DNA of 52,315 nt from Pseudomonadota bacterium. Its GTDB lineage: Bacteria; Pseudomonadota; Gammaproteobacteria; Burkholderiales; Burkholderiaceae_C. The first letter of the stretch is position 1. Each line of letters starts with the position of its first letter. The DNA is taken from NCBI GenBank assembly GCA_029779845.1, contig JAKOZT010000040.1, positions 1 to 52,315 on the forward strand, given 5' to 3'. Below the pieces are notes generated by a model that was not told the DNA's origin, made no database searches, and saw only the letters and a program-made list of their open reading frames with translations. Position numbers and translations under genes: made by a program. Positions 40,053 to 48,927 of the stretch are shown one piece after another.

Positions 40053-40601
40053 CTATCGCTTGGCGCGCCGCTGCGGCGCCCCCGCCGCCTCCCGCAGCGC
40101 CTGCGCCTCGGCGCGCTTGGCCTTGGTGGCGGCGCGCTGGTAGGCGGCCTCGGCCTGCTCGCGCAGCGTCACCGCCTTGGCCAGCGCGGCGAGGAAGCGC
40201 TCGGGCGTGTAGGTGTTCTGCGTGCCGATGAACACGCTGCGGCGCAGCGGCGTCTGGCCGTAGCGCGGCAGCGAGACCGACAGGCTCGAATCCATCGTCT
40301 GCGAGCCCGGCCGGCAGCGTACCACCGGGCCGGAGATGCCCACCGGCAGGTCGCTGCGCTTGTGGCCGCTGGGCTGGCGCTGCAGCCGCGAGGGCGCGGG
40401 CAGTTTGGCGATGCGCTTCAGCAGCTCGGCGCGCGCCGCCGCCAGCGAGGCCGCGGCGCCGCCCAGGCTGCCGTCGGAATACAGCTTGGTGCCGCCGTAG
40501 CGCAGCTGCCAGCCGTGGGTGGAGCGATGGTCGATGCGCTGGATGCCTTGCGGCACCTCGAAACGCTCGCCGGTGTGGATCACGACGTCTCTTGTCTTCA
40601 T
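40053..40601 (-). CDS. Protein with AP2-like DNA-binding-fold segment
   Basis: A 182-residue basic protein. Residues about 15-70 (GIQRIDHRSTHGWQLRYGG, then TKLYSDGSLGG and SLAAARAELLKRI) resemble the AP2/ERF-like three-stranded sheet plus helix found in homing endonucleases and some bacterial proteins. A second, related-looking part (GISGPVV ... RRSVFIGTQNTYTPERFLAAL ... ) follows, and the tail is Lys/Arg/Ala-rich. AGGAAGG precedes the ATG. Function is unknown; the AP2 assignment is by pattern and should be treated as tentative. Confidence 0.6.
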   Translation of the reverse strand: MKTRDVVIHTGERFEVPQGIQRIDHRSTHGWQLRYGGTKLYSDGSLGGAAASLAAARAELLKRIAKLPAPSRLQRQPSGHKRSDLPVGISGPVVRCRPGSQTMDSSLSVSLPRYGQTPLRRSVFIGTQNTYTPERFLAALAKAVTLREQAEAAYQRAATKAKRAEAQALREAAGAPQRRAKR

Positions 40602-40630
40602 CTTGGCCTTCCTCGCGCACTGCGTGCGGG

Positions 40631-42349
40631 TCAGCCTCCCCGGGTCTTTGTTGTTGTCGGTATGGCGCGCATGGTAGCGAGTGTGTGGGCAAGCATGGCC
40701 TGGGCCAGCTCCTCCTCGCCGACGAAGACGCGCGCGCCGCCCTCGGTGGCCAGCCACTTCGCCTCGTCCTCGTGGTGCGAGCGCACCGCCACCTGCACCT
40801 GCGGGTTGAGCGTGCGCGCGGTCTCGATCATGCGGCGCACGCCCAGCGCGTCGGGCACGGCGATCACCAGCAGCGCCGCTTCGGCGATGTGCGCCTGGAT
40901 CAGTACCGCCGGCTCGGCAGCGTCGCCGATCACCGCCGGCGTGCCCTGCGCGCGCAGCTCCTCGACGCGCTCGCGGTGCTCGTCGACCACCACGCAGGGG
41001 ATCGCCGCCTCGCGCAGCGCGCGCGCGATGCGCCGGCCGACGCGGCCGTAGCCCACCAGCACCACCTGGCGCGCGAGGTAGCGTTCCTCGGTGCTGGCCG
41101 GCAGCTCGGCGAGCGGGTCGTCGCGCTGCGCGAAGCGCCGCGCCAGCGCCGAACGCGCCAGGATCCAGCGCTCCAGCGGCTCGATCAGCGAGAAGGTCAG
41201 CGGGTTGAGCGCCATCGAGATCAGCGAGCCCGCCACGACCAGGCTCTGGCCCTCGGCCGGCAGCAGCTTCAGAGAAACGCCCAGCGCCGCGAGGATGAAG
41301 GAGAACTCGCCGATCTGCGCCAGGCTGGCCGACACCGTCAGCGCGGTGTTCAGCGGGTAGCGCATCAGCAGCACCAGCGCGGCCGCGGCGAGCGACTTGC
41401 CGACCACGATCACCGCCACCACCGCGGCCACCTGCAAGGGCCGCTCGACCATCACGCGCGGGTCGAACAGCATGCCCACCGAGACGAAGAACAGCACCGC
41501 GAAGGCGTCGCGCAGCGGCAGCGACTCCTCGGCGGCGCGGTGGCTGAACTGCGACTCGCGCAGCACCATGCCGGCGAAGAAGGCGCCCAGCGCGAACGAC
41601 ACGCCGAACAGCCGCGCCGAGCCGAACGCGATGGTCACCGCGGCGGCCACCACGCACAGCGTGAACAGCTCGCGCGAGCCGGTCCTGGCCACCTGCCAGA
41701 GCAGCCAGGGAAAGACGCGCCGCCCGACCACCAGCATCAGCGCGACGAAGGCGCCCACCGCGAGCAGCGTGCGCGCCAGCGTCAGCCACAGCGCGGGGTC
41801 GAGCGCGCCGCCGCTGCCCGGCGCGAGCATCGGCGCGAGCGCCGGCAGCAGCACCAGCACCAGCACCATCGCCAGGTCTTCCACCACCAGCCAGCCCACC
41901 GCGATGCGGCCGTTGACGGTGTCGAGCACGCCCTTGGCCTCCAGCGCCTTGAGCAGCACGACCGTGCTGGCCACCGACAGCGACAGCCCGAACACCAGCG
42001 CGGCGCCGAGATCCCAGCCCCAGTAGGTGGACATCGCGCCGCCCATCGCGGTGGCCGCGGCGATCTGCACCACCGCGCCGGGCACGGCGATGCCCTTCAC
42101 GCTCATCAGGTCGGCCAGCGAGAAGTGCAGCCCGACGCCGAACATCAGCAGCATCACGCCGATCTCGGCGAGCTGCGCGGCGAGCGCGCCGTCGGCGACG
42201 AAGCCGGGCGTGAACGGCCCGATCACGATGCCGGCGGCGAGGTAGCCCACCAGCGCCGGCAGCTTCAGCCGCGCGGCGACGAAGCCCAGCAGCAGCGCCA
42301 GCCCGAGCGCCGCGGCGATGGTGTTGATCAGCGTGAGCTCATGGTGCAT
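40631..42349 (-). CDS. CPA2 cation:proton antiporter with TrkA-N domain (Kef/YbaL-like)
   Basis: A 572-residue membrane protein. The antiporter half (residues 1-400) has 12-13 helices with the CPA2 motifs GYLAAGIVIGPFTPG, MLLMFGVGLHFSL, GLSLSVASTVVLLKALEAKG and GAFFAGMVL. A cytoplasmic TrkA-N/RCK domain follows with the NAD-binding VVLVGYGRVGRRIARAL. It probably exchanges K+ or Na+ for protons and is gated by nucleotides. It is on the same strand as the lytic transglycosylase, with 29 bases between. Confidence 0.88.
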   Translation of the reverse strand: MHHELTLINTIAAALGLALLLGFVAARLKLPALVGYLAAGIVIGPFTPGFVADGALAAQLAEIGVMLLMFGVGLHFSLADLMSVKGIAVPGAVVQIAAATAMGGAMSTYWGWDLGAALVFGLSLSVASTVVLLKALEAKGVLDTVNGRIAVGWLVVEDLAMVLVLVLLPALAPMLAPGSGGALDPALWLTLARTLLAVGAFVALMLVVGRRVFPWLLWQVARTGSRELFTLCVVAAAVTIAFGSARLFGVSFALGAFFAGMVLRESQFSHRAAEESLPLRDAFAVLFFVSVGMLFDPRVMVERPLQVAAVVAVIVVGKSLAAAALVLLMRYPLNTALTVSASLAQIGEFSFILAALGVSLKLLPAEGQSLVVAGSLISMALNPLTFSLIEPLERWILARSALARRFAQRDDPLAELPASTEERYLARQVVLVGYGRVGRRIARALREAAIPCVVVDEHRERVEELRAQGTPAVIGDAAEPAVLIQAHIAEAALLVIAVPDALGVRRMIETARTLNPQVQVAVRSHHEDEAKWLATEGGARVFVGEEELAQAMLAHTLATMRAIPTTTKTRGG

Positions 42350-42378
42350 CGCTCGGTGGCCTCGCGCGGCGTTCGTGG

Positions 42379-43437
42379 TCAACGTCGTTGGCGCCGGATG
42401 GCCTCCCCGAGCTCGATCACGGCCAGCGCATAGTAGCTCGACCAGTTGTAGCGCGTGATGGCGTAGAAGTTCGAGGTGCCGGCGACGTAGCTCGGCGCCG
42501 CCTCGCCGTTGGCCAGCTCGACCAGCGCCAGCTTGCCGGCGTGGGCGCGGCCGGCCTCGTCGAGCAGCGCGCCGCGCTCGGCGAACTCGGCGGCCGTGAA
42601 GCTCGGCACGATGTCGGGCACCAGCAGCAGGGCGCGGTCGCGCACGTCCACCGGCGCGGCGACGCCGTAGTGCGTCGGCAGGTCGCGCTCCCAGCCGAAC
42701 TGCGCCAGGTAGTGCGCCACGCTGCCGATCACGTCGGCCGGGTTGCGCTGCAGGTCGACGTGGCCGTCCTCGTCGAAGTCGATGCCGTAGCGCAGCAGGC
42801 TCGACGGCATGAACTGCGGCATGCCCATCGCGCCGGCGTAGCTGCCCAGCGGCTCGGCGGGGTCCAGCCCCTCGTCGCGGCAGTACAGCAGGAAGGCCTC
42901 CAGCTCGCTGCGGAAGAAGGGCGTGCGGTCGCGCCGGCCGGCGGGGAAGTCGAAGGACAGCGTGGCCAGCGCGTCGAGCACGCGAAAGCCGCCGGTCTGC
43001 CGGCCGTAGATGGTCTCGACGCCGACGATGCCGACGACGATGGACGGCGGCACGCCCCAGCGCTCCTCGGCGCGCGCCAGCCAGCGTTCGTTGTCGGCCC
43101 AGAAGGCCATGCCGGCGCGGATGCGCACCGGCTCGACGAAGCGGCTGCGGTAGGCGGCCCAGTTCTTCGCGGTGCCGGCCGGCGGCGGCATGATCAGCCG
43201 TGCCACCGCCGGAACGTAGCGCGCGCGCGAAAGCGCCTCGCGCGCCCAGGCGGCGTCGAGGCTCTGGCGCGCCGCGGCTTCGTCGGCGAAGCGCATCACG
43301 TCGTCGCGCGGGCCGTAGGCGAGCAGTTCTTCCTCCTTGCGCGGTGCGGCGAGGGCCGGAAGGGCGAGCGTGACGCCGGCCGCGGCGAGCGTGTGCAGCG
43401 CGCGGCGGCGCGGGGTGATCGCTTTGAAGTGGGTCAT
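42379..43437 (-). CDS. mltB: Lytic murein transglycosylase B-like protein
   Basis: A 352-residue periplasmic enzyme. The N-terminus (TPRRRALHTLAAAGVTLALP) resembles a twin-arginine or Sec signal. The catalytic Glu lies in GVETIYGRQTGG, and AGAMGMPQFMPSSLLRYGIDFD and NPADVIGSVAHYL are standard MltB motifs. It cleaves glycan strands in peptidoglycan to 1,6-anhydro ends. The start overlaps the stop of the transglutaminase-like gene (ATGA), so it is part of that translationally coupled run. Confidence 0.9.
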   Translation of the reverse strand: MTHFKAITPRRRALHTLAAAGVTLALPALAAPRKEEELLAYGPRDDVMRFADEAAARQSLDAAWAREALSRARYVPAVARLIMPPPAGTAKNWAAYRSRFVEPVRIRAGMAFWADNERWLARAEERWGVPPSIVVGIVGVETIYGRQTGGFRVLDALATLSFDFPAGRRDRTPFFRSELEAFLLYCRDEGLDPAEPLGSYAGAMGMPQFMPSSLLRYGIDFDEDGHVDLQRNPADVIGSVAHYLAQFGWERDLPTHYGVAAPVDVRDRALLLVPDIVPSFTAAEFAERGALLDEAGRAHAGKLALVELANGEAAPSYVAGTSNFYAITRYNWSSYYALAVIELGEAIRRQRR

Positions 43438-45494
43438 CGGCTGGAAGCATGCGCCGCCAGGCCGTGCGCGGCGGCGGCGAAGGAACGGGTCAATGCGGCA
43501 TCGGGCGTGCGCCGCGCCTCGCGGCCGTAACGCTGCGCCTGCAGGCGCTCGATCAGCGCGGCCAGCGCCTCGCCGGCCGCGCCGTGGCGCTCGCGCACGC
43601 GGCGTGCCAGCGTGGCCGGCGCGTCCTGCGCGTCGGCCGCCACGCCGATGCGGCGCAGCGTGCGCTGCAGCGCCTCGCGCTGGCGCGTCCAGGGGTCGAT
43701 GCGGTGCCGGTCCCACCAGGCCCAGGCCGCGCCGATCAGCGCCAGCGCGCTCAAGGCGGTGACGAGCAGCTTGGCGAGCGTCTGCCAGTCGGGCGATTCG
43801 AAGCCGAGGTCCTTCAGCAGGTCGAACTGCTGGCCGCGCGAGTAGCTCAGCACCCACTGGTTCCAGCGGTTGTTGAGCGTCTCCCAGCCTTCGCGCAGGC
43901 GGCGCAGCAGCTGCGGGCTGACGGCGTCGATCGCGCCGGCCACCAGCCCGGGCGGCGGCGCGAGGCGCACGCTGCGCTGGATGCGGTCCGGCGCCACCGC
44001 GGCGGTCGGGTCGGCGCGTTGCCAGCCCGCGCCTTCCTGCCAGTACTCGGCCCAGGCGTGCGCGGCGCTCTGGCGCACCACGGTGTAGCCGTCCAGCGGC
44101 AGCGGGTCGGCGCCCTGGTAGCCGGTGACGATGCGCGCCGGCACGCCCGCCGCGCGCATCACGACCACGAAGGCGGCGGCGAAGTGCTCGCAGAAGCCTT
44201 CCTTGCGGTCCAGCCAGAACTCGTCGATCGCGTCGCGGCCGTATTCGCCCGGCGCCAGCGTGTAGGTGTAGCCGCCCTCGCGGACGTGGCGCAGCACGCG
44301 CTGCGCCAGCGCGCGCGCGCTCGCCTCCGCCATGCCCGGCTCGCGCTTCAGCGCCGCGGCCCATTCGAGCGTGCGCGGGTTGAAGCCGGGCGGCAGCTGT
44401 ACGTAGTCGCGCAGGCCCGCCACCGCCTCGCGCGGGCCGTGCTCGAAGCGCACGTGTGCTTCGGCCTGGAAGCGCAGCCGTTCGATCAGCGGGCGGTCGG
44501 TGAGCCACTGCAGATCCTCCGTGGCGCGCACGCGGTAGCCCTCGATGCGCGGCGCTTCGGCGCTCACTTCGAGCAGCGGCAGCACCGGCAGGCGCAGCGG
44601 CTCGATCGTCATCTCGTAGCGCAGCGGCGCGCCGCTGGTGCGCAGCTCGGCATGCGGCTGCAGCCGCGGCGGCACGCTGGCCAGCAGCGGGCGCCATTCG
44701 CTGCCGTCGAACGTGCCCAGCACCGGGCCGCGGAAGTAGAGCGTCTCGGGCGGCGGCGCACCGCCCTCGAAGCGCAGGCGCAGCGCGACGCGGTCGTCCA
44801 TCGCCACCTCGGCTACCTGCCCGAGGCGCAGACGGTCGGACAGGCCGGTGACCGACAGCCCGTCCTTGGGCACGCCCCACAGCGGCCCGATGCGCGGGAA
44901 CAGCAGGAACAGCAGCAGCATGATCGGCATGCCCAGCGCGGCGGTGCGCGCCGCCAGCCGGCCGGCCTGCTTCAGGCTCGGCTGGCCCACCGGCATGTGC
45001 GCCAGCACCAGCGCCGTCAGCAGCCCCCACACCGACACCAGCATCGCCGCGGCCACCGGCAGCGACTGCGAATAGAGGAAGTGCGTCAGCACCAGGAAGA
45101 AGCCGAGGAAGAAGACGACGAAGGCGTCGCGCCGCGCGCGCAGCTCGAGCGTCTTCAGCGCCATCAGCACCACCGCCATCGTCACGCCCGGCTCCTTGCC
45201 GAGCAGGGTGCGAAAGCTCATGAAGGTCAGGCCCGCGGCCACCGCCAGCACGGCCACCAGCAGCCAGCGCCCCGGCAGCGGACCGTTGCCGACGGCCAGC
45301 GCGGCGCGCCAGGCCAGCATCAGCGCGGTCAGCGCGGTGCACCAGGCGGGCAGGTGCTCGACGTGCGGCAGCACCGTCCAGGCGATCACGCCGAGCAGGA
45401 ACAGCGTGTCGCGCCCCTCGCGCGGCAGGCGCGACCAGCCCGGCCAGCGCGGCAGGCGCCAGCCGGGGCCGCTCAGGAGGGTCGTCAGCGCCAC
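43434..45494 (-). CDS. tgpA: Transglutaminase-like membrane protein (DUF3488/TgpA type)
   Basis: A 686-residue protein from GTG 45494, which has GGAGG at the right distance. The N-terminal part has about seven membrane helices (DUF3488). A large periplasmic transglutaminase-like domain follows with catalytic Cys in EGFCEHFAAAFVVVMRAAGV, His in SAAHAWAEYW and Asp in QRADPTAAV. There is one C-terminal membrane helix and a charged tail. In Pseudomonas TgpA is essential and thought to act on the envelope. It overlaps DUF58 by ten bases and mltB by four. Confidence 0.88.
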   Translation of the reverse strand: MALTTLLSGPGWRLPRWPGWSRLPREGRDTLFLLGVIAWTVLPHVEHLPAWCTALTALMLAWRAALAVGNGPLPGRWLLVAVLAVAAGLTFMSFRTLLGKEPGVTMAVVLMALKTLELRARRDAFVVFFLGFFLVLTHFLYSQSLPVAAAMLVSVWGLLTALVLAHMPVGQPSLKQAGRLAARTAALGMPIMLLLFLLFPRIGPLWGVPKDGLSVTGLSDRLRLGQVAEVAMDDRVALRLRFEGGAPPPETLYFRGPVLGTFDGSEWRPLLASVPPRLQPHAELRTSGAPLRYEMTIEPLRLPVLPLLEVSAEAPRIEGYRVRATEDLQWLTDRPLIERLRFQAEAHVRFEHGPREAVAGLRDYVQLPPGFNPRTLEWAAALKREPGMAEASARALAQRVLRHVREGGYTYTLAPGEYGRDAIDEFWLDRKEGFCEHFAAAFVVVMRAAGVPARIVTGYQGADPLPLDGYTVVRQSAAHAWAEYWQEGAGWQRADPTAAVAPDRIQRSVRLAPPPGLVAGAIDAVSPQLLRRLREGWETLNNRWNQWVLSYSRGQQFDLLKDLGFESPDWQTLAKLLVTALSALALIGAAWAWWDRHRIDPWTRQREALQRTLRRIGVAADAQDAPATLARRVRERHGAAGEALAALIERLQAQRYGREARRTPDAALTRSFAAAAHGLAAHASSR

Positions 45495-46447
45495 AGCGCC
45501 AGCGCCTCCAGGCAGCGGCGCCGCTGCGCCTCGCCCTGGCCCGACTCGATGCGCGCGCCGGGCAGGCCCAGGCCGTAGTCGGCGCCGCCGCGCTGCGCGG
45601 CCAGCACCCAGGCGGCCAGGCGCGACAGGCGCTCCTCCGGCGCCAGCGCGCCGCAGCCCTGCCAGTCGAGCCAGAGCTGCTGCTGCACCGCGCCGGCGGT
45701 GTCGCGGCTGACCAGATCGCCGCCGCTGGCCAGCGCCTTGGCGGCCTTCTTCCAGTAGACGAGCTTGGGCGGGTCGCCGCGCCGGTAGGCGCGCACGCCC
45801 TCGACCTCGCCGCCGTCGGCCGCGCGGGCGCGCGCCGTGCCGCCGGCGATCGCGCGCGCCGGCGGCAGCGGCGCGGCCGGGCGCTCGGGCGCCGGGTAGA
45901 CGAGCAATTGCGCCGCCGGCCGCCAGATCGCCCAGGCGCGGAACAGGCCGAGCGGAAAGCGCGTCTCGATGCTCAGCGCCGGCAGGCCGTGCAACCCGCG
46001 CGCATCGGGCACGAAGCTCAGCTGCGCGCTCGCCTGGCCCTGCGCCGGCACGTCGACCCAGCCGAGTGTCGAGGCGCCCGCGTCGTGCAGCTTCAGCCCG
46101 ATGCCGAAGCGCGCGCGGTCGGGGCTGGACAGCACCGCGTCGAGCAAGGCCGGCTCGCCGGCGAACACCGGCGGGGGCGCGCGCAGGCGCAGCGTCAGCC
46201 CGCGCAGCGTGGCATGCGTGACGTGCATCGAGACCACGCCGCTGCCGGCCAGCAGGAAGGTCAGCACGTAGCCGAGGTTGAGCTGGTAGTTGATCGAGGC
46301 CAGCAGCAGCACGATCAGCGTGGCCGCGAACATCAGCCCGGCCGGCGTCGGCAGGATGTAGACGTTGCGCTGGCCGAGCAGCAGCGTGTCGGTCGCGGGG
46401 ATGCGCGCCGTCCACCAATGGCGCCATCGCGCGCGCAATGCATTCAC
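45485..46447 (-). CDS. DUF58 family protein
   Basis: A 320-residue protein from GTG 46447. Two N-terminal membrane helices (LMFAATLIVLLLASINYQLN and LTFLLAGSGVVSM) are followed by a beta-rich segment and the DUF58 signature GVRAYRRGDPPKLVYWKKAAK. The family is related to von Willebrand factor A proteins and always travels with MoxR. Its stop and start overlap with neighbours in four- and ten-base overlaps, suggesting equimolar production with MoxR and TgpA. Confidence 0.88.
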   Translation of the reverse strand: MNALRARWRHWWTARIPATDTLLLGQRNVYILPTPAGLMFAATLIVLLLASINYQLNLGYVLTFLLAGSGVVSMHVTHATLRGLTLRLRAPPPVFAGEPALLDAVLSSPDRARFGIGLKLHDAGASTLGWVDVPAQGQASAQLSFVPDARGLHGLPALSIETRFPLGLFRAWAIWRPAAQLLVYPAPERPAAPLPPARAIAGGTARARAADGGEVEGVRAYRRGDPPKLVYWKKAAKALASGGDLVSRDTAGAVQQQLWLDWQGCGALAPEERLSRLAAWVLAAQRGGADYGLGLPGARIESGQGEAQRRRCLEALALWR

Positions 46448-47370
46448 GGCACGGCGATCGCGTCGATCATCGCGCGCACCTGCTCGATGCGCCCGCGCCC
46501 GGCGCCGGCCACCGGCACGAGGCGGTGCGCCACCGTCTGCGGCAGCACCGCCTGCACGTCGTCGGGCGCGACGTAGTCGCGCCGGGCGATCAGCGCGCGC
46601 GCCTTGGCGGCCTTCAGCAGCGCGATGCCGGCGCGCGGCGACAGGCCTTCGACGAACCAGCGGCCCGAGCGTGTCGCGGCGATCAGCGCCTGCAGGTAGT
46701 CGAGCAGCGCCTCCGAGGCATGCACCGCCAGCGCCTGCTTCTGCGCGGCCAGCAGTTCGGCCGGCGTCATCACCGGCTGCAGGGCGTGGATGGCCTCGCG
46801 CCGGTCCTGCCCCGACAGCAGCGCGCGCTCGCTCTTCGCGTCGGGGTAGCCGAGCGTGATGCACATGAGAAAACGATCGAGCTGCGACTCCGGCAGCGGG
46901 TAGGTGCCGAGCTGGTCGGTGGGGTTCTGCGTGGCGATCACGAAGAAGGGCGCGGGCAGCGCGCGCGTCTCGCCCTCGACGCTGACCTGGTGCTCCTCCA
47001 TCGCTTCGAGCAGCGCGCTCTGCGTCTTCGGGCCGGCGCGATTGATCTCGTCGGCCAGCAGCACCTGGGTGAAAACCGGCCCTTGATGGAAGACAAACGC
47101 CTCCTTGCTGCGCTCGTAGACACTGACTCCGATCAGGTCCGACGGCATCAGGTCGGCGGTGAACTGGCAGCGCGAGAAGCGCAGGCCGAGCGACACCGCC
47201 AGGGCATGCGCCAGCGTGGTCTTGCCGACGCCGGGAACGTCCTCGATGAGGAGGTGCCCGCCGGCGAGCAGGCACGCGACGCAGTCCTCGATCTGCGGCC
47301 GTTTGCCGACGATGATCGTGCTAATCTGGTCGACGAGGCTGTGAATGCGGTCGGCCTGTGCTGGGTTCAT
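46444..47370 (-). CDS. moxR: MoxR-family AAA+ ATPase
   Basis: A 308-residue ATPase starting MNPAQADRIHSLVDQISTII. Walker A is EDVPGVGKTT, Walker B LLADEINRAGPKTQ, followed by sensor IATQNPTDQLGTYPLPESQLDRF and the arginine-finger segment. MoxR proteins act as chaperones that remodel or insert metal into DUF58/VWA partners; the exact client here is unknown. It heads a four-gene run with DUF58, TgpA and MltB. The 34-base gap to the divergent deacetylase gene contains both promoters. Confidence 0.9.
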   Translation of the reverse strand: MNPAQADRIHSLVDQISTIIVGKRPQIEDCVACLLAGGHLLIEDVPGVGKTTLAHALAVSLGLRFSRCQFTADLMPSDLIGVSVYERSKEAFVFHQGPVFTQVLLADEINRAGPKTQSALLEAMEEHQVSVEGETRALPAPFFVIATQNPTDQLGTYPLPESQLDRFLMCITLGYPDAKSERALLSGQDRREAIHALQPVMTPAELLAAQKQALAVHASEALLDYLQALIAATRSGRWFVEGLSPRAGIALLKAAKARALIARRDYVAPDDVQAVLPQTVAHRLVPVAGAGRGRIEQVRAMIDAIAVP

Positions 47371-47404
47371 GACCAAACCATAACCGAAGAGAGACAAGCA
47401 CCGC

Positions 47405-48340
47405 ATGAGCACAGCGTTCTTCACCCATGCCGATTGCCGCCGCCACGACATGGGCCAGGGTCACCCGGAATGTCCGCAGCGGCTCGACGCGATCGAAGAC
47501 CACCTGATCGCCACCGGCCTGGACATCGCGCTGACGCGCCACGACGCGCCGCTGGCCGACCTGAAGGACGTCGAACTCGCCCACACGCACCACTACGTGG
47601 CCGAACTGCGCGACCTGCTCGAGCAGATCGAGGCGAGCGGCGAATCGAAGGCGCTCGACCCCGACACCGCCGCCAACCCCGGCACCTGGAAGGCCGCGCT
47701 GCGCTCGGCCGGCGCCGCGGTGGCGGCGACCGACCTGGTGCTCGACGGCAAGGCCGAAAACGCCTTCTGCGCGGTGCGCCCGCCCGGCCACCACGCGATG
47801 CGCGACGAGGCGATGGGCTTCTGCTTCTTCAACAACGTGGCGGTCGCGGCGCGCCACGCGCTCGACGTGCGCGGGCTGGACCGCGTGGCGGTGATCGACT
47901 TCGACGTGCACCACGGCAACGGCACCGAGGACATCCTCGCCGGCGACGAGCGCGTGCTGATGGTCAGCTTCTTCCAGCATCCGCTGTACCCGTACAGCGG
48001 CGCGGTGCCCAAGGCCACCAACATGCGCAACCTGCCGATCCCGCCGTACACGCGCGGCGGCGAGCTGCGCGAGCTGATCGAGGCCAACTGGATGCCGGCG
48101 CTCAACGAGTTCCGCCCGCAGATGGTGTTCATCTCGGCCGGCTTCGACGCGCACCGCGAGGACGACCTCGGCCAGCTCGGCCTGGTGGAGGCCGACTACG
48201 AGTGGATCACGATGCGCATCAAGGACGTGGCCGACCGCCACGCCAAGGGCCGCATCGTCTCGTGCCTGGAAGGCGGCTACAACCTCAGCGCCTTGGCGCG
48301 CAGCGTGGCAGCGCACCTGCGCGTGCTGACCGGCGTCTGA
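47405..48340 (+). CDS. Histone deacetylase-family (class II-like) protein
   Basis: A 311-residue zinc amidohydrolase. The active-site segment is AVRPPGHHAMRDEAMGFCFF, the metal ligands lie in VIDFDVHHGNGTED and SAGFDAHREDDL, and the glycine-rich LEGGYNL is near the end. Bacterial members deacetylate acetylpolyamines or acetyl-lysine on metabolic enzymes. The real substrate is unknown. The ATG is preceded by GAGAGACAAG, a moderate ribosome site. Confidence 0.9.
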   Translation: MSTAFFTHADCRRHDMGQGHPECPQRLDAIEDHLIATGLDIALTRHDAPLADLKDVELAHTHHYVAELRDLLEQIEASGESKALDPDTAANPGTWKAALRSAGAAVAATDLVLDGKAENAFCAVRPPGHHAMRDEAMGFCFFNNVAVAARHALDVRGLDRVAVIDFDVHHGNGTEDILAGDERVLMVSFFQHPLYPYSGAVPKATNMRNLPIPPYTRGGELRELIEANWMPALNEFRPQMVFISAGFDAHREDDLGQLGLVEADYEWITMRIKDVADRHAKGRIVSCLEGGYNLSALARSVAAHLRVLTGV

Positions 48341-48352
48341 GCCTTCTCGGCG

Positions 48353-48502
48353 TCAGCGCACGCCCAGCTTCATCATCAGCTTGAGGTATTCGAGCTGCGC
48401 GTTGAGCACTTGCAGGCGCTGCAGCAGTTCGTGCCAGCGCAGCTCCTGCGCGTCGGCGGCGGACGGCTTGCGCGGCGGCTGGAAGTCGGGTGCGGAGGGC
48501 AT
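48353..48502 (-). CDS. Small protein with a coiled-coil C-terminus
   Basis: A 49-residue protein from ATG 48502; an extended frame starts at 48580. The N-terminus is Pro-rich (SAPDFQPPRKPSAADAQEL) and the C-terminus a single predicted amphipathic helix (LLQRLQVLNAQLEYLKLMMK). Third positions are G/C-rich as in real genes. No family is recognised. It lies 12 bases from the deacetylase stop, on the opposite strand. Confidence 0.55.
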   Translation of the reverse strand: MPSAPDFQPPRKPSAADAQELRWHELLQRLQVLNAQLEYLKLMMKLGVR

Positions 48503-48561
48503 GGCGTGATCGTGCGATTTGGCGCGCTCGCCAGCAATCCCGTGCTTCGGGTGCCGGGTTC

Positions 48562-48927
48562 TCACCAAGCGTTCTGGCAAGCGGCCAGCCGCTCGCGCGG
48601 CGCGAGGCCGAGCAGGCGATTGGCTTCCGCGTTGTAGGCGCTGCGATAAGCCTCGCTCTTGCGGATCGCCGCGAGGTCGAGCTTGCGCTGCTCGACGGCG
48701 CGCTGCAGCAGCTCCTGGCCGGGCTTGACGCTCTTGGCGTCCAACGGCGCGCAGACGAACAGCACCGCCTCGATGCCGCCGACCACCTGCTCGGCGTTGG
48801 CCGTGGCGCGCGCGGGCAGCGCGAAGGTCAGCATGGCAAGCCAGGCGGCGGCCGCGGAGCCGGCTTTGCCGGGCCGCTGGCGGCGCCCCCCGGGGGGTGC
48901 GCCGAAAGCGCTCCGGGGGGGACTCAT
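48562..48927 (-). CDS. Small secreted protein whose N-terminus is repeat-derived
   Basis: About 121 residues from ATG 48927, supported by an ATGA overlap with the upstream regulator stop. The first 24 residues (SPPRSAFGAPPGGRRQRPGK) come from a dispersed GC-rich repeat and are followed by a hydrophobic segment (AAAAWLAMLTFALPARATA), so a long-n-region signal peptide is possible. The mature part has two Cys (LFVCAPLD and LAACQNAW) and a helical middle (QELLQRAVEQRKLDLAAIRK). A start at 48834 would give 90 residues without a positive n-region. Function is unknown; context is sulfur oxidation. Confidence 0.6.
   Translation of the reverse strand: MSPPRSAFGAPPGGRRQRPGKAGSAAAAWLAMLTFALPARATANAEQVVGGIEAVLFVCAPLDAKSVKPGQELLQRAVEQRKLDLAAIRKSEAYRSAYNAEANRLLGLAPRERLAACQNAW
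48871..48925. repeat. Dispersed GC-rich repeat with a CCCCCC/GGGGGG palindrome
   Basis: The sequence GCCGGGCCGCTGGCGGCG, then CCCCCCGGGGGG (48886-48897), then GCGCCGAAAGCGCTCCGGGG forms a hairpin-rich stretch of a type widespread between genes in Burkholderiales. Its spurious translation reads SPPRSAFGAPPGG. Here it lies inside an open frame, at the 5' end of the secreted-protein gene, immediately after the ArsR stop codon. Confidence 0.62.
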
